The notes under the pieces were generated by a model. It saw nothing but the letters and a program-made list of their open reading frames with translations, ran no database searches and was not told where the DNA came from. Positions 9,468-19,521 of a DNA stretch of 64,000 bases are shown here, in pieces. Positions within the stretch are counted from its first letter, which is position 1. Every line of letters begins with the position of its first letter. Source of the DNA: Serratia marcescens. GTDB lineage: Bacteria > Pseudomonadota > Gammaproteobacteria > Enterobacterales > Enterobacteriaceae. The position numbers and the translations under genes were made by a program. The DNA is taken from contig NZ_MJAO01000014.1 of assembly GCF_001902635.1 (NCBI RefSeq), positions 1-64,000 of the forward strand, given 5' to 3'.

Positions 9468-9893
9468 TCATAAGGTTTTGCTCATAAAGACGCGGCTAGT
9501 GCCCGGCGGTAAGCAAGGCACTTCCCCCATACGCTGCCAGCCATGCCGCTGATAGAAGGCCGGTGCCTGGAAACTGATGGTGTACAGCACCGCAGAGAGG
9601 CAACCGCGCCTGCGCCCTTCTTCTTCGAAGCGGCGCAACAGTTCGCTGCCCAGCCCGGCGCCGCGCATTGCTTCCGGCAGATAAAACAGATCGAGAAACA
9701 GCAATCCCAATGAGGAACGCCCGGTAATGCCCCCCAGAACCTCACCGCTGTCGGGATCTTTCACCACCACCGCCAGTGGCTGACGATCACCGTAGCCGAT
9801 ATATTCATCGTTGAAACGATCCAATCCATCGGCGATACAGGACGTTATTTCCGATGTTACCCGATCGGAAATTTCGATATGACATTCTTTCAC
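9468..9893 (-). CDS. GNAT family N-acetyltransferase
   Basis: A predicted N-acetyltransferase of 141 residues. Visible GNAT features are the central strand LLFLDLFYLPEAMRGAGLGS with the RGAGLG acetyl-CoA loop, the helix LLRRFEEEGRRRG, and the C-terminal FQAPAFYQRHGW motif. I choose GTG at 9893 as the start because GGAGAG lies five bases upstream and the family begins near this point. An ATG 17 codons further upstream has no better ribosome binding site. The substrate is not evident. It ends tail to tail with the preceding acetyltransferase. Confidence 0.82.
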   Translation of the reverse strand: MKECHIEISDRVTSEITSCIADGLDRFNDEYIGYGDRQPLAVVVKDPDSGEVLGGITGRSSLGLLFLDLFYLPEAMRGAGLGSELLRRFEEEGRRRGCLSAVLYTISFQAPAFYQRHGWQRMGEVPCLPPGTSRVFMSKTL

Positions 9894-10423
9894 GTTATCT
9901 CTCCGTAATAGGTCACCCACATTTGCGCTCTGAACGTAGCTCAAAACATCGCATTTTCTTTGTTTGGATTTATCTTTACGTCAATCTTGACTCAAATTAC
10001 CGCATTACTTCAGAGCCTGCCTTGCAGCAGATTAAAATAAAGCCACCCCCCTAGAAAGAAAACAAGAAATATCTTAGTTATTAATTCATTAAGATAAACC
10101 TCACCCGCTAAAAATAGGTAAAAACTATACAATGTCACCTTACGATAGGTTTATGCTATGTAAATGTCTTTTAATAACCAGACAATCAATAGAGGTTTTC
10201 TATTCGATTAAGCAGACTTTGTTTAAGAAGCCGGATAAAAGAACAGACTTACTCTTTATAAATCATGCTAGTATATGATTTCCTCTTTCCTTGCAGCCCC
10301 CGGGTAGCGTTCTTTGCCTGTGGAGCAAGACAAGTTCGACATGAAATTATTTAGATTGTTTCTTTTTTATGCTTTAAGATATCAATTCTCACCGGGAAAT
10401 AGAAAATAAAGGATTATAATAAA
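9894..10423. promoter_or_regulatory. AT-rich intergenic region before LuxR-type regulator
   Basis: About 530 bases, clearly richer in A and T than the surrounding genes, with no convincing reading frame. It contains the promoter of the downstream LuxR-type gene and, at the left end, of the leftward acetyltransferase. Such AT-rich DNA is a plausible H-NS target, which is inference only. Confidence 0.5.
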
Positions 10424-10963
10424 ATGGAAATTGGTATTTTCAGCGAGTGTACCTATACCGCTATAGGCATCAGACAGCTCATCAATCAAACACGCGTGCC
10501 GTCCGGCTTTAGCCGCAAAAGGATCTGCTTTATCGATGTCACCATCGCCAATTTTGAAGCGCGCTACCGCGATGAATACGCCAACCCCAACACCTACAAA
10601 ATAGTCATTATCACCGACTGCCTGCATGAAATGGTTATTGTCGACAGAAAGACAATTATATTATCAAATCTTATATCATTAAGCCGCTTCAGCCACCTGA
10701 TCGGCGACCTATATAAGCGTTACAGCCATTATACCGAGCCGCCGCAACTCTCCCAGCGCGAGTCGCTTTTCCTCTCGGAGTGGTCGACGGGAAAATCGCT
10801 GACCGACATCAGCAATGCCATGAATATCCAAAGCAAAACCGCCAATCATTACAAATCGCGAATAATGAAAAAACTCGGCGCCAGCAGGATAAAACCGTTA
10901 TTGCATATTACCCGCGTGCGCTGTTTGACCGACCGTTTAAACATAAGAGTAAATAAAGAGTAG
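10424..10963 (+). CDS. LuxR-type helix-turn-helix transcriptional regulator
   Basis: This 179-residue protein is a transcription regulator of the LuxR/FixJ HTH class without a recognisable receiver or autoinducer domain. The C-terminal HTH spans about residues 109-168: LSQRESLFLSEWSTGKSLTDI followed by QSKTANHYKSRIMKKLGA, matching the usual L-T-x-R-E, S-x-K-T-V/A-x-x-H-x-x-x-I-x-x-K-L pattern. The N-terminal 100 residues resemble the short pseudo-receiver of RcsA/BglJ-like proteins in layout only. AAGGA lies ten bases before the ATG. It sits in an AT-rich accessory patch between acrD and yffB, absent from E. coli. Signal and targets are unknown. Confidence 0.78.
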   Translation: MEIGIFSECTYTAIGIRQLINQTRVPSGFSRKRICFIDVTIANFEARYRDEYANPNTYKIVIITDCLHEMVIVDRKTIILSNLISLSRFSHLIGDLYKRYSHYTEPPQLSQRESLFLSEWSTGKSLTDISNAMNIQSKTANHYKSRIMKKLGASRIKPLLHITRVRCLTDRLNIRVNKE

Positions 10964-11219
10964 TTCCCCCGTCCTCAGATCTGCAGCCGCGGCTGCACGC
11001 TTTCGCCGGCCCCGTTTCGACAGCGCCGCCGGCGAAGGCATCCCGTCATCAATTCGGCCAACGTCTGTCGCCTGGCAGCCAATCGCATCTCGGGCGCATC
11101 GTTGTCTGGATCTCGCCGCCGTTTTACTGGCATTATCTCTGCTATCGCCGGGCGGCGAGAGGGCCGAAGACAGCGCCCGCCGCTCAGTATCGACTCGACG
11201 AGACAGGTAGCTTTACGCC
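10964..11219. other. GC-rich intergenic region before yffB
   Basis: About 256 bases with no supportable gene. It returns to high GC after the AT-rich regulator. The yffB ribosome binding site (CAGGTAG) is at its right end. Confidence 0.4.
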
Positions 11220-11606
11220 ATGGCAAACAAACCACAACAAACAACGCTGACGATGTACGGCATCAAAAACTGCGACACCATCAAAAAAGCCCGCCGCTGG
11301 CTGGAAGATCAGGGCGTGGCCTACCATTTTCACGACTACCGCGCCGACGGATTGGATGAACAGCAGCTGCGCGGCTTCGTCGCTCAGTTGGGTTGGGAGC
11401 CGTTGCTCAATACTCGCGGCACCACCTGGCGCAAACTCGATGAAGCGCAGCGCAACGCCTGCGACAACGCCGACGCCGCGATCGCACTGATGCTGGCGCA
11501 GCCGGCGATCATCAAACGCCCGTTGCTGGACGACAGCAACGGGCATGCCCTGCTCGGTTTCAACGCCGACGCTTACCAGCAATTTATCACCGAGGTCGCC
11601 GCATGA
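11220..11606 (+). CDS. yffB: ArsC/Spx-family thioredoxin-fold protein YffB
   Basis: YffB is a small ArsC-like thioredoxin-fold protein of uncertain role, possibly a glutathione-dependent reductase. The 128 residues contain [18 protein letters not shown] with the single active-site-like Cys18, then [28 protein letters not shown] and [10 protein letters not shown], which match the family closely. The start adds about 11 residues relative to E. coli; a later ATG at 11253 lacks a ribosome binding site, so I keep 11220. The stop overlaps dapE by ATGA, indicating translational coupling. This yffB-dapE pairing is conserved in enterobacteria. Confidence 0.9.
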   Translation: MANKPQQTTLTMYGIKNCDTIKKARRWLEDQGVAYHFHDYRADGLDEQQLRGFVAQLGWEPLLNTRGTTWRKLDEAQRNACDNADAAIALMLAQPAIIKRPLLDDSNGHALLGFNADAYQQFITEVAA

Positions 11607-12730
11607 CTTGCCCGGTTATCGAACTGGCCCAACAGCTGATCAAACGCCCTTCCCTCAGCCCAAGTGACGAAGGTTGCCAGCAACTGATGATCGAGCGTCT
11701 GCAGGCGATCGGTTTCACCATCGAGACGATGGACATCGAAGACACCCAGAACTTCTGGGCCTGGCGCGGCGAAGGGCAAACGCTGGCGTTTGCCGGGCAT
11801 ACCGACGTGGTGCCGACCGGTGATGAAAAGCGCTGGGATAACCCGCCGTTTGAACCCACCATCCGCGACGGCATGTTGTATGGCCGCGGCGCGGCGGACA
11901 TGAAAGGTTCGCTGGCCGCAATGGTGGTGGCGGCGGAGCGCTTTGTCGCCGCTAACCCGAATCATCAGGGCCGTCTGGCTTTTCTGATCACCTCGGATGA
12001 AGAGGCCAGCGCCACCCACGGCACGGTTAAAGTGGTCGAAGCGCTGATGGCGCGCAACGAACGGCTGGATTACTGCCTGGTCGGCGAACCGTCCAGCACC
12101 GAGCGTGTCGGTGACGTGGTGAAAAACGGCCGTCGCGGCTCGATCACCGCTAACCTGCACATCCACGGCGTGCAGGGGCACGTCGCCTATCCGCACCTGG
12201 CGGACAACCCGGTGCACCGCGCCATGCCGGCGCTGAATGAACTGGTGGCGATCGAATGGGATCGCGGCAACGAGTTCTTCCCGCCAACCAGCATGCAGAT
12301 CGCCAACGTGCAGGCCGGCACCGGCAGCAACAACGTGATCCCGGGCGATCTCTATGTACAGTTCAACTTCCGCTTCAGCACCGAGTTGACCGATGCGATG
12401 ATCAAACAGCGCGTGGAAGAGCTGTTGGAACGCCACCAGCTGAATTACAGCATCGAATGGCGTCTGTCCGGTCAACCGTTCCTCACCTCGCGCGGTGCGC
12501 TGGTGGAGGCGGTGGTCAACGCCGTCGAACACTATTCTGAATTGACGCCGCAGTTGCTGACCACCGGCGGCACCTCCGACGGCCGCTTCATCGCGCAGAT
12601 GGGCGCGCAGGTGGTGGAACTGGGGCCGGTCAACGCCACCATCCACAAGGTCAACGAATGTGTCAACGCCGCGGATCTGCAGCTGCTGAGCCGCATGTAT
12701 CAACGCATCATGGAGCAATTGGTCGCATGA
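11603..12730 (+). CDS. dapE: Succinyl-diaminopimelate desuccinylase
   Basis: DapE hydrolyses N-succinyl-LL-2,6-diaminopimelate to LL-diaminopimelate and succinate, a step of lysine and peptidoglycan precursor synthesis. The protein is 375 residues, as expected. Zinc-site motifs of the M20 peptidase family are visible: [11 protein letters not shown], the bridging Asp in GRGAADMKG, catalytic Glu in [11 protein letters not shown], and the C-terminal His in [21 protein letters not shown] marks the lid/dimerisation domain. It is overlapped by ATGA on both sides, with yffB upstream and an M15 peptidase gene downstream, so the three form one coupled operon with ypfN. Confidence 0.97.
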   Translation: MTCPVIELAQQLIKRPSLSPSDEGCQQLMIERLQAIGFTIETMDIEDTQNFWAWRGEGQTLAFAGHTDVVPTGDEKRWDNPPFEPTIRDGMLYGRGAADMKGSLAAMVVAAERFVAANPNHQGRLAFLITSDEEASATHGTVKVVEALMARNERLDYCLVGEPSSTERVGDVVKNGRRGSITANLHIHGVQGHVAYPHLADNPVHRAMPALNELVAIEWDRGNEFFPPTSMQIANVQAGTGSNNVIPGDLYVQFNFRFSTELTDAMIKQRVEELLERHQLNYSIEWRLSGQPFLTSRGALVEAVVNAVEHYSELTPQLLTTGGTSDGRFIAQMGAQVVELGPVNATIHKVNECVNAADLQLLSRMYQRIMEQLVA

Positions 12731-13401
12731 TCAACGCAGAGATGCTCACCGGCCGCTCGACCGAACATCTGGCGCCGCTGAGCGGCAGTCATCGGCTGCA
12801 ACCGGAAGCGGTCAACGCCTTTCTGGCTATGCAGCAGGCGGCGCACAGTGCGGGTTTCGATCTCCAGCCCGCCAGCACCTTCCGCGATTTCGACCGGCAG
12901 CTGGCGATCTGGAATGGCAAATTCTGCGGTCAGCGGCCAGTATTAGATAAGGACAGCCAGCCGATCGACGTCGCGCCGCTGTCCGCCGCCGAGCGCTGCG
13001 AAGCGATCCTTCGCTGGTCGGCACTGCCGGGCGCCAGCCGCCACCACTGGGGCAGCGATCTGGACGTGTACGATCCGTCGTTGCTGCCGGAAGGGCAAAA
13101 GCTGCAGCTGGAGCCGTGGGAATATGAGGAAGGCGGTTATTTTGCGCCGCTCAACCAGTGGCTGACGGCGCATATGGCCGAATTCGGCTTCTACCGCCCC
13201 TTTACCGAAGATTGCGGCGGCGTGGCGGTGGAGCCGTGGCATCTGAGCTACCGCCCGCTGGCGCAAGAGGCCGAACATTTGCTGACCCCGGCACTGCTGC
13301 TGGCGGCTTGGCAAGACAAGGAGGTCGCCGGTGCCGAATGGCTCGAACGCCATCTGCCATCGATTTTTTCGCGTTTTATACGCAGTGAAGGAAAGGAGTA
13401 G
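12727..13401 (+). CDS. M15 family D-Ala-D-Ala carboxypeptidase (VanY-like)
   Basis: Predicted zinc carboxypeptidase that trims D-Ala-D-Ala ends of peptidoglycan stems. In the 224-residue protein the M15 signature S-x-H-x-x-G-x-x-x-D is present as [10 protein letters not shown] (His106, Asp113). The catalytic Glu and third ligand appear in EPWHLSY (Glu169, His172). No signal peptide is visible, so either it acts in the cytoplasm on recycled or imported peptides, or it is exported another way. The start is ATG 12727, overlapping the dapE stop by ATGA; an upstream in-frame start inside dapE is not needed. It is absent from the E. coli dapE operon. Link to cell-wall diaminopimelate metabolism is inferred from coupling. 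Confidence 0.88.
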   Translation: MINAEMLTGRSTEHLAPLSGSHRLQPEAVNAFLAMQQAAHSAGFDLQPASTFRDFDRQLAIWNGKFCGQRPVLDKDSQPIDVAPLSAAERCEAILRWSALPGASRHHWGSDLDVYDPSLLPEGQKLQLEPWEYEEGGYFAPLNQWLTAHMAEFGFYRPFTEDCGGVAVEPWHLSYRPLAQEAEHLLTPALLLAAWQDKEVAGAEWLERHLPSIFSRFIRSEGKE

Positions 13402-13403
13402 CT

Positions 13404-13589
13404 ATGCAATGGTTAGCTGATTACTGGTGGATTATCCTGCTGGTTCTGGTGGGAATGGTCGTCAGCGGCATCAAGGAACTGCGCCGCGTCGACGTTAAAA
13501 GCTATCTGGCCAACAAACCGGAGATACCGCCGCACCGCGACAATAACGCCCAGTGGGACGACGAAGACGACTGGCCGAAGAAGAAATGA
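13404..13589 (+). CDS. ypfN: YpfN family small membrane protein (UPF0370)
   Basis: A 61-residue membrane-anchored protein of unknown function. One N-terminal membrane segment (residues 7-24, [14 protein letters not shown]) is followed by a conserved cytoplasmic tail with [19 protein letters not shown] and an acidic end [11 protein letters not shown]. These match E. coli YpfN very closely. AAAGGAG precedes the ATG by five bases, right after the M15 peptidase stop, so it is the last gene of the yffB-dapE operon. Confidence 0.92.
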   Translation: MQWLADYWWIILLVLVGMVVSGIKELRRVDVKSYLANKPEIPPHRDNNAQWDDEDDWPKKK

Positions 13590-13591
13590 CC

Positions 13592-13618
13592 TCAGGGCGC
13601 TCACCGGCGCCCTGCGTT
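13592..13618. terminator. Terminator between ypfN and ypfH
   Basis: CAGGGCGC and GCGCCCTG pair around TCACCG, followed by CGTTTTT. It ends the rightward operon. Confidence 0.85.
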
Positions 13619-13619
13619 T

Positions 13620-14309
13620 TTAACGGAAGGCGATCAACTCGCCGCGTTTGCCGGACAATGCCTCGTCCCAGTAGCGCTGCGGCACATAGTAATGCAGCCT
13701 TTCCAGCGCGGCGTTCATCATGTCCTGATTGATCGCATGCCCCACGTTTTCCTCCACGTCCAGCGTGAAATCGGTGCCGTTGCCGCGCAACGCCTCCGCC
13801 GCCGCGTGAGCGTGTTGCACCGCGATCACCGCGTCCTCTTCACCGTGGATCAAATGCACCACGCTATCGCCAAAAGCCTGCTCAGGCAGTTGGGCGAAAC
13901 GCCCGCTGAATGCCACCACGCGCCCGGCCAACCGGGTTTCCGCTTTCAACGCTTCCAGCGCCATGATCGCGCCCTGCGAGAACCCCACCAGTGCGGTGCC
14001 GGCATAGCCCACGCCACTCAGCTGTTGCCAATGGCGCACCGTGGCCACAAACTGCGGCATCACTTCCTTGATGCGCGCCGCGCGGTTCTCCTCGGTCACG
14101 TCCTGCACCGAAAACCACTGACGCCCGGCCCCGTTGCCGAAAGCTTCGGGGCCACCGATGCTCACTACCTGCGCCTGCGGAAAATCTTTGGCGAAATAGC
14201 TGCCGATCTCCCCCATCGCCACCGGGTTGTCGCCGACACCGTGAAACAGCAAGATCAGCTGCGCCGCCGGGGTCGCCGGGCTTTGGACAACGAAATGCTC
14301 ATGTTTCAT
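13620..14309 (-). CDS. ypfH: Alpha/beta hydrolase (esterase) YpfH
   Basis: YpfH is a cytoplasmic esterase of the phospholipase/carboxylesterase family. The 229-residue protein shows FHGVGDNP near the oxyanion hole, the nucleophile elbow LVGFSQGA with Ser111, an acid-containing LIHGEEDAVI segment and the catalytic His in NVGHAIN. The ATG at 14309 has AAGGAG six bases upstream and matches the usual N-terminus MKHEHFVVQ; an in-frame extension of 17 codons has no such support. It sits between ypfN and tmcA as in E. coli. The natural substrate is unknown. Confidence 0.92.
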   Translation of the reverse strand: MKHEHFVVQSPATPAAQLILLFHGVGDNPVAMGEIGSYFAKDFPQAQVVSIGGPEAFGNGAGRQWFSVQDVTEENRAARIKEVMPQFVATVRHWQQLSGVGYAGTALVGFSQGAIMALEALKAETRLAGRVVAFSGRFAQLPEQAFGDSVVHLIHGEEDAVIAVQHAHAAAEALRGNGTDFTLDVEENVGHAINQDMMNAALERLHYYVPQRYWDEALSGKRGELIAFR

Positions 14310-14429
14310 CGATGACTCCTTAATAGTAACCAAACCTGGCGCAGCGACAGTTGACGCCACACCGCTGACAGTGACTATACGCCGTTGAGAAATCGGGAAA
14401 ATCGGGTTTTATTGAGCGAGTTATTCAAT

Positions 14430-16442
14430 TTATTGCAATGATTGTGACCAGTCGTGCCAGTAGCGGCAGTGCTGCGCATTCAGCTGTTCCAGCGCCTGTG
14501 CCGTTTCGTGTCGCCAGTGGCGCAGCAAGGCTTTCTGGCCGCTGACGCCCACCAGCGCCGCACAGTCCGCCGGGGATTGCTGCTGTTGCAGATGGCCGCG
14601 CAGTGCGGGCAGCGGCAGATCGCTGGCCAACAGCAAACGCTGCAATGCCCCCAGGCTGGCCTCCAACGGCCGATGGGCGAAGGCGAACCCGGCCAGTTCG
14701 CGCCAGTCCTCTTCGCCGAGCGGCGTGTCGCCGTCGTCGCCGGGGAGCGTCAGCGCAAGTTCGATGCGCTGACGCAGCCAGGGCCAATCGCGCGCCAAAT
14801 GTTTGTGTGCCGCATGCCTCAGCGCCTCTCCCTGCTCGCTTAGCGGCAGGATCGCCATCGCGGTGTAGCAGCCGCTGCTGGCCTCCGGCTTACTGCCGAT
14901 GCGCACCAGTTCAAAACCGCAGGATTGCCAAAAGCGCCACAGCGGCTCGGTATAGCCGAAGCTGACCGACAGGAAGTCCAATCCGTGCGCCTGGCGGCGC
15001 TGCTGCTCGACCAGCTGATGCGCGATGCCTCGCCGCCGCAACGCCGGCAGCGTCGCGATGCGGGTAATGCGTCGTGAATGCAGCGTCGGCGCCCACCATT
15101 GGCCGCCATGCGCCGCCAACGACTGCGCCACCAGATTGCCGCGTGGCCGACGGCGGCCGGCCCACACGTCGTGCGCCAGTTCAGCGCTCAAACCGCCTTC
15201 GTCCACCAGCCACAGCGCTCCCACCACCTCCTGTTCAGCCTGCGCCAGCCCGAAATGCATGCCGGGCGCATCCATCAGCCTGCGCAGATCCAGCGGCGAC
15301 GTGCGGTAATGCGCGCTGCTCAGTAAGGCGTAGAAGCGTGCCAGCCGCTGCGGATCGGCGCACAGCTCACGCTGCCCGGCCAAGCTGTAGTCAATCGTCT
15401 GACCGTCCGCCGGCCAAGCGGGCAGCTCGTTGAATAACAACGCATTATCCGTCACCCGTTCCAGCGCATCGCCCTGCGCCCAGCGCATCGGCTGTTGCAG
15501 GCTCAGCGCCCGGTATGACGGCAGCCCGGCGCAAAACTTCAGCAGGAAACCGCGGCCGGTGCCTTCATACCCCTGCACCGTGGTGGTCAATAAGACGCGA
15601 GGGAAATAGCCGACCAGCTGTTGCAACAGCGGCGTGGGGATCGCCGCCGCCTCGTCCACCAGCAGCCAGCCCACGTCGCTGACGTTTCCTTCCCGACACT
15701 GCGCCAGCAAGGCGTCGGGGGCCCAAAACTGCGCGCGCCCCTGCGCCCACTCACCGGCCACTGCCGTGGCGGCGCGGCTCGGCCCGGTGATCCAACAGGT
15801 CAGCGGCGACTGCGCCACCAGCATACCGGCCAGCGTTGACTTACCGCGGCCACGGGCGGCGGTCAGCACCCACACGCCGGATTCAGCCTGCAGCAACGCC
15901 GTCAAGATTGCCTGTTGTTCAGCGGTCGGCCGGCCATCGGGTGGCCGCCAGCCCTCGCGCGCCGGCAGCGCGGCCAGCGTCAGAGGTTCATCCTGTCGCC
16001 AAAGCGTCACTTCGCTGTCGTCGGCCAGATGATGCTGCAGATGCTGGATAAAATGCGGGGTGGTGATCGGCTGCGGGCAATCGCTCCAGCGCAAACTGTC
16101 GCCGTCCGGTTGCTGGGCCCATTGCCGCCAAGGCGGCGTCAACAGCAGCAGCCAGCTGCCGGCGCGCAACGCGCCACATAGCGCCGCCAACGCTTCCACA
16201 TCCAGCGACTGGCCGGCGTCAAACACTGCGTGCAACCGTTCCTGCCCCAGCAATTGGCGCACAGCGCCGCTCGCCAGGGCCGTCTGACCGGGCGGCGGGT
16301 TTTCTCCCACCCACGGCCAGTCGCCCGGCAGCGTCGCCGCCAGCCGCTGCGCCTGCTCCCGGCACCAGTCGGGTTCACCGCTGAGCACCAGCAGGCGCCG
16401 GATGCCCTGCCGCCGCATGAGTTGTTGCGATGCCTGTAACAT
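14430..16442 (-). CDS. tmcA: tRNA(Met) cytidine N4-acetyltransferase TmcA
   Basis: TmcA acetylates N4 of the wobble cytidine of elongator tRNA-Met using acetyl-CoA and ATP, which prevents misreading of AUA. The 670-residue length matches E. coli (about 671). An N-terminal region with [13 protein letters not shown] is followed by an RNA-helicase-like ATPase: Walker [10 protein letters not shown] near residue 203 and Walker [15 protein letters not shown]. The C-terminal GNAT domain includes [19 protein letters not shown] and [20 protein letters not shown] start at ATG 16442, because the frame upstream of it runs through the terminator of ypfJ and the E. coli protein begins at the equivalent place. 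Confidence 0.93.
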   Translation of the reverse strand: MLQASQQLMRRQGIRRLLVLSGEPDWCREQAQRLAATLPGDWPWVGENPPPGQTALASGAVRQLLGQERLHAVFDAGQSLDVEALAALCGALRAGSWLLLLTPPWRQWAQQPDGDSLRWSDCPQPITTPHFIQHLQHHLADDSEVTLWRQDEPLTLAALPAREGWRPPDGRPTAEQQAILTALLQAESGVWVLTAARGRGKSTLAGMLVAQSPLTCWITGPSRAATAVAGEWAQGRAQFWAPDALLAQCREGNVSDVGWLLVDEAAAIPTPLLQQLVGYFPRVLLTTTVQGYEGTGRGFLLKFCAGLPSYRALSLQQPMRWAQGDALERVTDNALLFNELPAWPADGQTIDYSLAGQRELCADPQRLARFYALLSSAHYRTSPLDLRRLMDAPGMHFGLAQAEQEVVGALWLVDEGGLSAELAHDVWAGRRRPRGNLVAQSLAAHGGQWWAPTLHSRRITRIATLPALRRRGIAHQLVEQQRRQAHGLDFLSVSFGYTEPLWRFWQSCGFELVRIGSKPEASSGCYTAMAILPLSEQGEALRHAAHKHLARDWPWLRQRIELALTLPGDDGDTPLGEEDWRELAGFAFAHRPLEASLGALQRLLLASDLPLPALRGHLQQQQSPADCAALVGVSGQKALLRHWRHETAQALEQLNAQHCRYWHDWSQSLQ

Positions 16443-16465
16443 AAGGCTGTATCTCGGTCTGAAAA

Positions 16466-16489
16466 AAATGCCGGAGTCAGGCTCCGGCA
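16466..16489 (-). terminator. ypfJ terminator
   Basis: On the minus strand TGCCGGAG and CTCCGGCA form a stem with a 5-base loop followed by a run of Ts. It lies 10 bases after the ypfJ stop and before the tmcA start, so tmcA probably has its own promoter or relies on read-through. Confidence 0.88.
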
Positions 16490-16498
16490 CTTGGGACG

Positions 16499-17365
16499 TT
16501 AACGGGATGCGAAGGTGTTGCAGGTATTGGGATCGCCGCTGTCAAAGCCCTGTTTAAACCAGGTATAGCGCTGCTGCGAAGTGCCGTGGGTGAAGCTGTC
16601 CGGCACGACGCGGCCCTGGCTCTGCTGCTGCAACCGATCGTCGCCAATCGCCTGTGCGGCGTTCAGCGCCGCCTGCAGGTCTCCCTCTTCCAACATCTGC
16701 TGCTTCTCGGCGTATTTGCCCCATACGCCGGCGAAACAGTCCGCCTGCAGCTCCATCTTCACCGACAAACGGTTCACTTCCGCCTGGCTGGCGCCCTGCT
16801 GCATCTGACGCACCTTGGGTTCGATACCCAACAGGTTCTGCACATGGTGACCGACTTCATGCGCCACCACATAGGCCTGAGCGAAATCACCGCCAGCACC
16901 CAGCTTGGTTTTCATGTCCTGGTAGAAAGACAGATCGATATACACCGTTCTGTCGCCCGGGCAGTAGAACGGCCCCATCGCCGCCTGACCGGTGCCGCAG
17001 CTGGTGCGCGTGACGCCGCGATACATCACCAGCTTCGGCGGTTGATAGGTTTTGCCCATACGCTGGAAAATCTCTTTCCAGTTATCCTCGGTCGATGCCA
17101 GCACCACCGAGGTAAACTTGGCCAGTTCATCGTCTTTCGGACTGATATTGGCGCTCTGCTGCTGGCCCTGAGGCGCAATGTTGCCGCCGTTCAGCAGCGG
17201 CGACAAATCGATGCCGTAATAGCCGGCGACCAGCACCACCACCAGAATGACGATGCCGCCCTTGCCACCCACCGGCACGCGGAAACCGCCGCCGCCGCCC
17301 AAACCTGAAGACTGCCCGCGACGATCCTCAACATTGTCACTTTCCCGACGCCCTTGCCAACGCAT
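16499..17365 (-). CDS. ypfJ: Neutral zinc metallopeptidase family protein YpfJ
   Basis: A membrane-anchored putative metalloprotease of 288 residues. An N-terminal basic stretch ([17 protein letters not shown]) is followed by a Gly-rich linker and a membrane segment ([16 protein letters not shown]). A periplasmic domain then carries the zincin motif [14 protein letters not shown] with HEVGH. The third ligand is probably in [13 protein letters not shown], and the conserved [16 protein letters not shown] end is present. The ATG at 17365 has GGAG seven bases upstream and gives the family-typical MRWQGR start. Substrate unknown. Order ypfH-tmcA-ypfJ-purC is as in E. coli. Confidence 0.92.
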   Translation of the reverse strand: MRWQGRRESDNVEDRRGQSSGLGGGGGFRVPVGGKGGIVILVVVLVAGYYGIDLSPLLNGGNIAPQGQQQSANISPKDDELAKFTSVVLASTEDNWKEIFQRMGKTYQPPKLVMYRGVTRTSCGTGQAAMGPFYCPGDRTVYIDLSFYQDMKTKLGAGGDFAQAYVVAHEVGHHVQNLLGIEPKVRQMQQGASQAEVNRLSVKMELQADCFAGVWGKYAEKQQMLEEGDLQAALNAAQAIGDDRLQQQSQGRVVPDSFTHGTSQQRYTWFKQGFDSGDPNTCNTFASR

Positions 17366-17568
17366 AAATACACTCCAGATTTTTCCCCTGCTCATTGAAA
17401 TTGCGCCGCGATCGCAAAGGCAGCGTCAAGCATGAGTGGGATAGGTTTTAGTCATCTCGCATCCATCATTATAAATGGTCTGCCGCGGAGGAAATGTAGA
17501 AATTTTCTGGAAAAACGCAGAATAGCGGGACGATCCGGCCGGATCGCCCCGAATGGCGGTGCAAACGC

Positions 17569-18282
17569 TTAGTCGAGCTTCACGCCGATGCGGCGCGCCA
17601 CTTCTTCGTAGGCTTCGATCAGGCCGCCCAGGCTTTGACGGAAGCGGTCTTTATCCATCTTGTCCAGGGTATTTTTGTCCCACAGACGGCTGCCGTCCGG
17701 CGAGAATTCATCGCCCAACACCACTTCGCCCTTGAACAGGCCGAACTCCAGCTTAAAGTCGACCAGAATCAGGCCGGCGTCGTCGAACAGTTTGGTCAAT
17801 ACGTCGTTGGCGCGGTAGCTCAGCTCACGCATGCGTGCCAGATGTTCCTTGCTCACCCAGCCGAAGGTTTCACAGTAGGATTCGTTGACCATCGGATCGT
17901 GCATGGCGTCGTTCTTCAGGAACAGATCAAACAACGGCGGGTTCAGCATCAGGCCTTCTTCAATGCCCAGACGTTTCACCAGCGAACCGGCGGCACGGTT
18001 GCGGATCACGCACTCCACCGGCACCATGTCCAGCTTCTTCACCAGCACTTCGTTGTCGGACAGCAGGCGCTCCATCTGGGTCGGGATGCCGGCTTCTTCC
18101 AGTTTGCTCATGATGAAATGGTTGAACTTGTTGTTCACCATGCCTTTGCGATCGAACTGCTCAATGCGCTGACCATCCAGTGCTGACGTATCGTTGCGGA
18201 ACTCCAACACCAACAGATCGGGATTCTCGGTGGTGTAAACGGTTTTTGCCTTTCCGCGATACAGCTCAGCTAGCTTTTGCAT
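17569..18282 (-). CDS. purC: SAICAR synthetase PurC
   Basis: PurC condenses CAIR with aspartate using ATP to give SAICAR in purine synthesis. The 237 residues match the usual length and begin [20 protein letters not shown]. Signature regions include [38 protein letters not shown] and [12 protein letters not shown] PurR-like operator lies about 118 bases upstream, so purine repression is expected. The gene is followed at a distance by ypfJ and preceded by bamC on the same strand, with its own promoter between them. Confidence 0.97.
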   Translation of the reverse strand: MQKLAELYRGKAKTVYTTENPDLLVLEFRNDTSALDGQRIEQFDRKGMVNNKFNHFIMSKLEEAGIPTQMERLLSDNEVLVKKLDMVPVECVIRNRAAGSLVKRLGIEEGLMLNPPLFDLFLKNDAMHDPMVNESYCETFGWVSKEHLARMRELSYRANDVLTKLFDDAGLILVDFKLEFGLFKGEVVLGDEFSPDGSRLWDKNTLDKMDKDRFRQSLGGLIEAYEEVARRIGVKLD

Positions 18283-18399
18283 CTTACTTACTCCAGTGAT
18301 GTATCCCCGTTGTCTCCCGAGCGCGGCCCGAAATTAGGGGGTATAGAATTGACCTAATGAATTCTTTGGCGTGCCGGGCACTATTGTGCCAAACCTGCG

Positions 18400-18415
18400 A
18401 CGCAAACGATACCGT
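18400..18415 (-). promoter_or_regulatory. PurR box upstream of purC
   Basis: ACGCAAACGATACCGT, read on the plus strand, resembles the PurR operator consensus (ACGCAAACGTTTTCGT) with an intact ACGCAAACG half. It lies upstream of purC, in the place expected for purine repression. Confidence 0.65.
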
Positions 18416-18426
18416 ATAGACAAAAC

Positions 18427-18449
18427 AAAAAGGGGCCGAAGCCCCTTTT
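18427..18449 (-). terminator. bamC terminator
   Basis: AAAAGGGGC and GCCCCTTTT pair around CGAA just after the bamC stop. A- and T-rich flanks make it a strong leftward terminator that isolates purC from dapA-bamC. Confidence 0.88.
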
Positions 18450-18452
18450 TGG

Positions 18453-19505
18453 TTATTTAACGCTGGTTTTACTGAAAGCAGACTGGAATGCCGCCACCAG
18501 AGCGTCGTTTTTCGACTGGGTCAGCGGTTTGCCTTTCGGATCGATAAATTGCAGGCTGGTGCGGTTGTTGAGATCGCCGACCTGCAGCTTGTAATCGCCT
18601 TCCGTCAGTTCAGGATCCTTGGCACCCAATGCGTCCCAGTCGCTGCTGCTCAGGGATTTGTAGGTCACGGCGACGGTGCCCTGCGGACGGCTGCGGTCAC
18701 CCACTTTCATCCCCAGTTTTTCGAGCGCCGCCGGCAGGCGATCCCACACCACGGTGTACGGACCGCGCACCACCAGCATCGGCAGGCCGGTATCATCGGC
18801 GCCGCTCTGCACGTCCAACGCACCAAAGCGGCTGGACGTCTGGCTGCTCGCCAGGTTGTCCTGCTTGTCCAGGCCTTCGATCAGGGTGTTGATCATCATG
18901 CCGTTGTAGCGCTGAATCTCAGACTGATCGGTCACCTGCTCGGTTTTGCCCTGCTGCTGCAGGCCAACGCTTTTCACCACCAGCGCCTGTTGATAACCCT
19001 GCTGCTGCACGCTGATCTGATAACGGCCTTCGTACTGGTTGTCTTCGTCCAGGCGGTTCCACTTCACCCAGTCGGTGGTCAGGGTCTGACCGGCGTCCTG
19101 ACGTGAAGCGATCGCGATGTTCTTCGCCTGCAGCAGGCTGACAACGCGCGACCACAGGTTCTGGTTCTGCGGGCTGTTTTCCAGCAGCAGCGTGCCGCTG
19201 TCGCCGGCGTATTGCGCGCGTGAACCGCTCAGCAGCGCCAACGGCTGCACCGGCGGACGAATGTCCAGTTGCTTGCCAACGTTGCCTTTCAGCGTGGTGG
19301 CGGGAACGTCATAGTTGCCGTTCTGCACCGGCAGGATCATGCCGGCCGGCGCGTTCAGCGCCTTGAGCGGTGCCGCGTCGAGGTAAGCCTCGTCGCCGCT
19401 GACCTGGCGCTTGTAGCGCTGATCGCTGCTACAGGCCGCCAGCATCATCACCAATGAGATGCCCACTACTTTTGCTACCGTCGACTTTTGCAATGAATAA
19501 GCCAT
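18453..19505 (-). CDS. bamC: Outer membrane assembly lipoprotein BamC (NlpB)
   Basis: BamC is a lipoprotein of the BAM complex that folds beta-barrel proteins into the outer membrane. The protein has 350 residues. A signal peptide ends in the lipobox MLAACSS with lipidated Cys25. The unstructured N-terminal stretch that binds BamD ([21 protein letters not shown]) and two helix-grip domains follow. I place the start at ATG 19505 with AAGGGA seven bases upstream; the codon just before it is TTG and unnecessary. It lies 16 bases downstream of dapA in the conserved dapA-bamC operon. Confidence 0.95.
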   Translation of the reverse strand: MAYSLQKSTVAKVVGISLVMMLAACSSDQRYKRQVSGDEAYLDAAPLKALNAPAGMILPVQNGNYDVPATTLKGNVGKQLDIRPPVQPLALLSGSRAQYAGDSGTLLLENSPQNQNLWSRVVSLLQAKNIAIASRQDAGQTLTTDWVKWNRLDEDNQYEGRYQISVQQQGYQQALVVKSVGLQQQGKTEQVTDQSEIQRYNGMMINTLIEGLDKQDNLASSQTSSRFGALDVQSGADDTGLPMLVVRGPYTVVWDRLPAALEKLGMKVGDRSRPQGTVAVTYKSLSSSDWDALGAKDPELTEGDYKLQVGDLNNRTSLQFIDPKGKPLTQSKNDALVAAFQSAFSKTSVK

Positions 19506-19521
19506 CAAATTTCCCTTAGAG

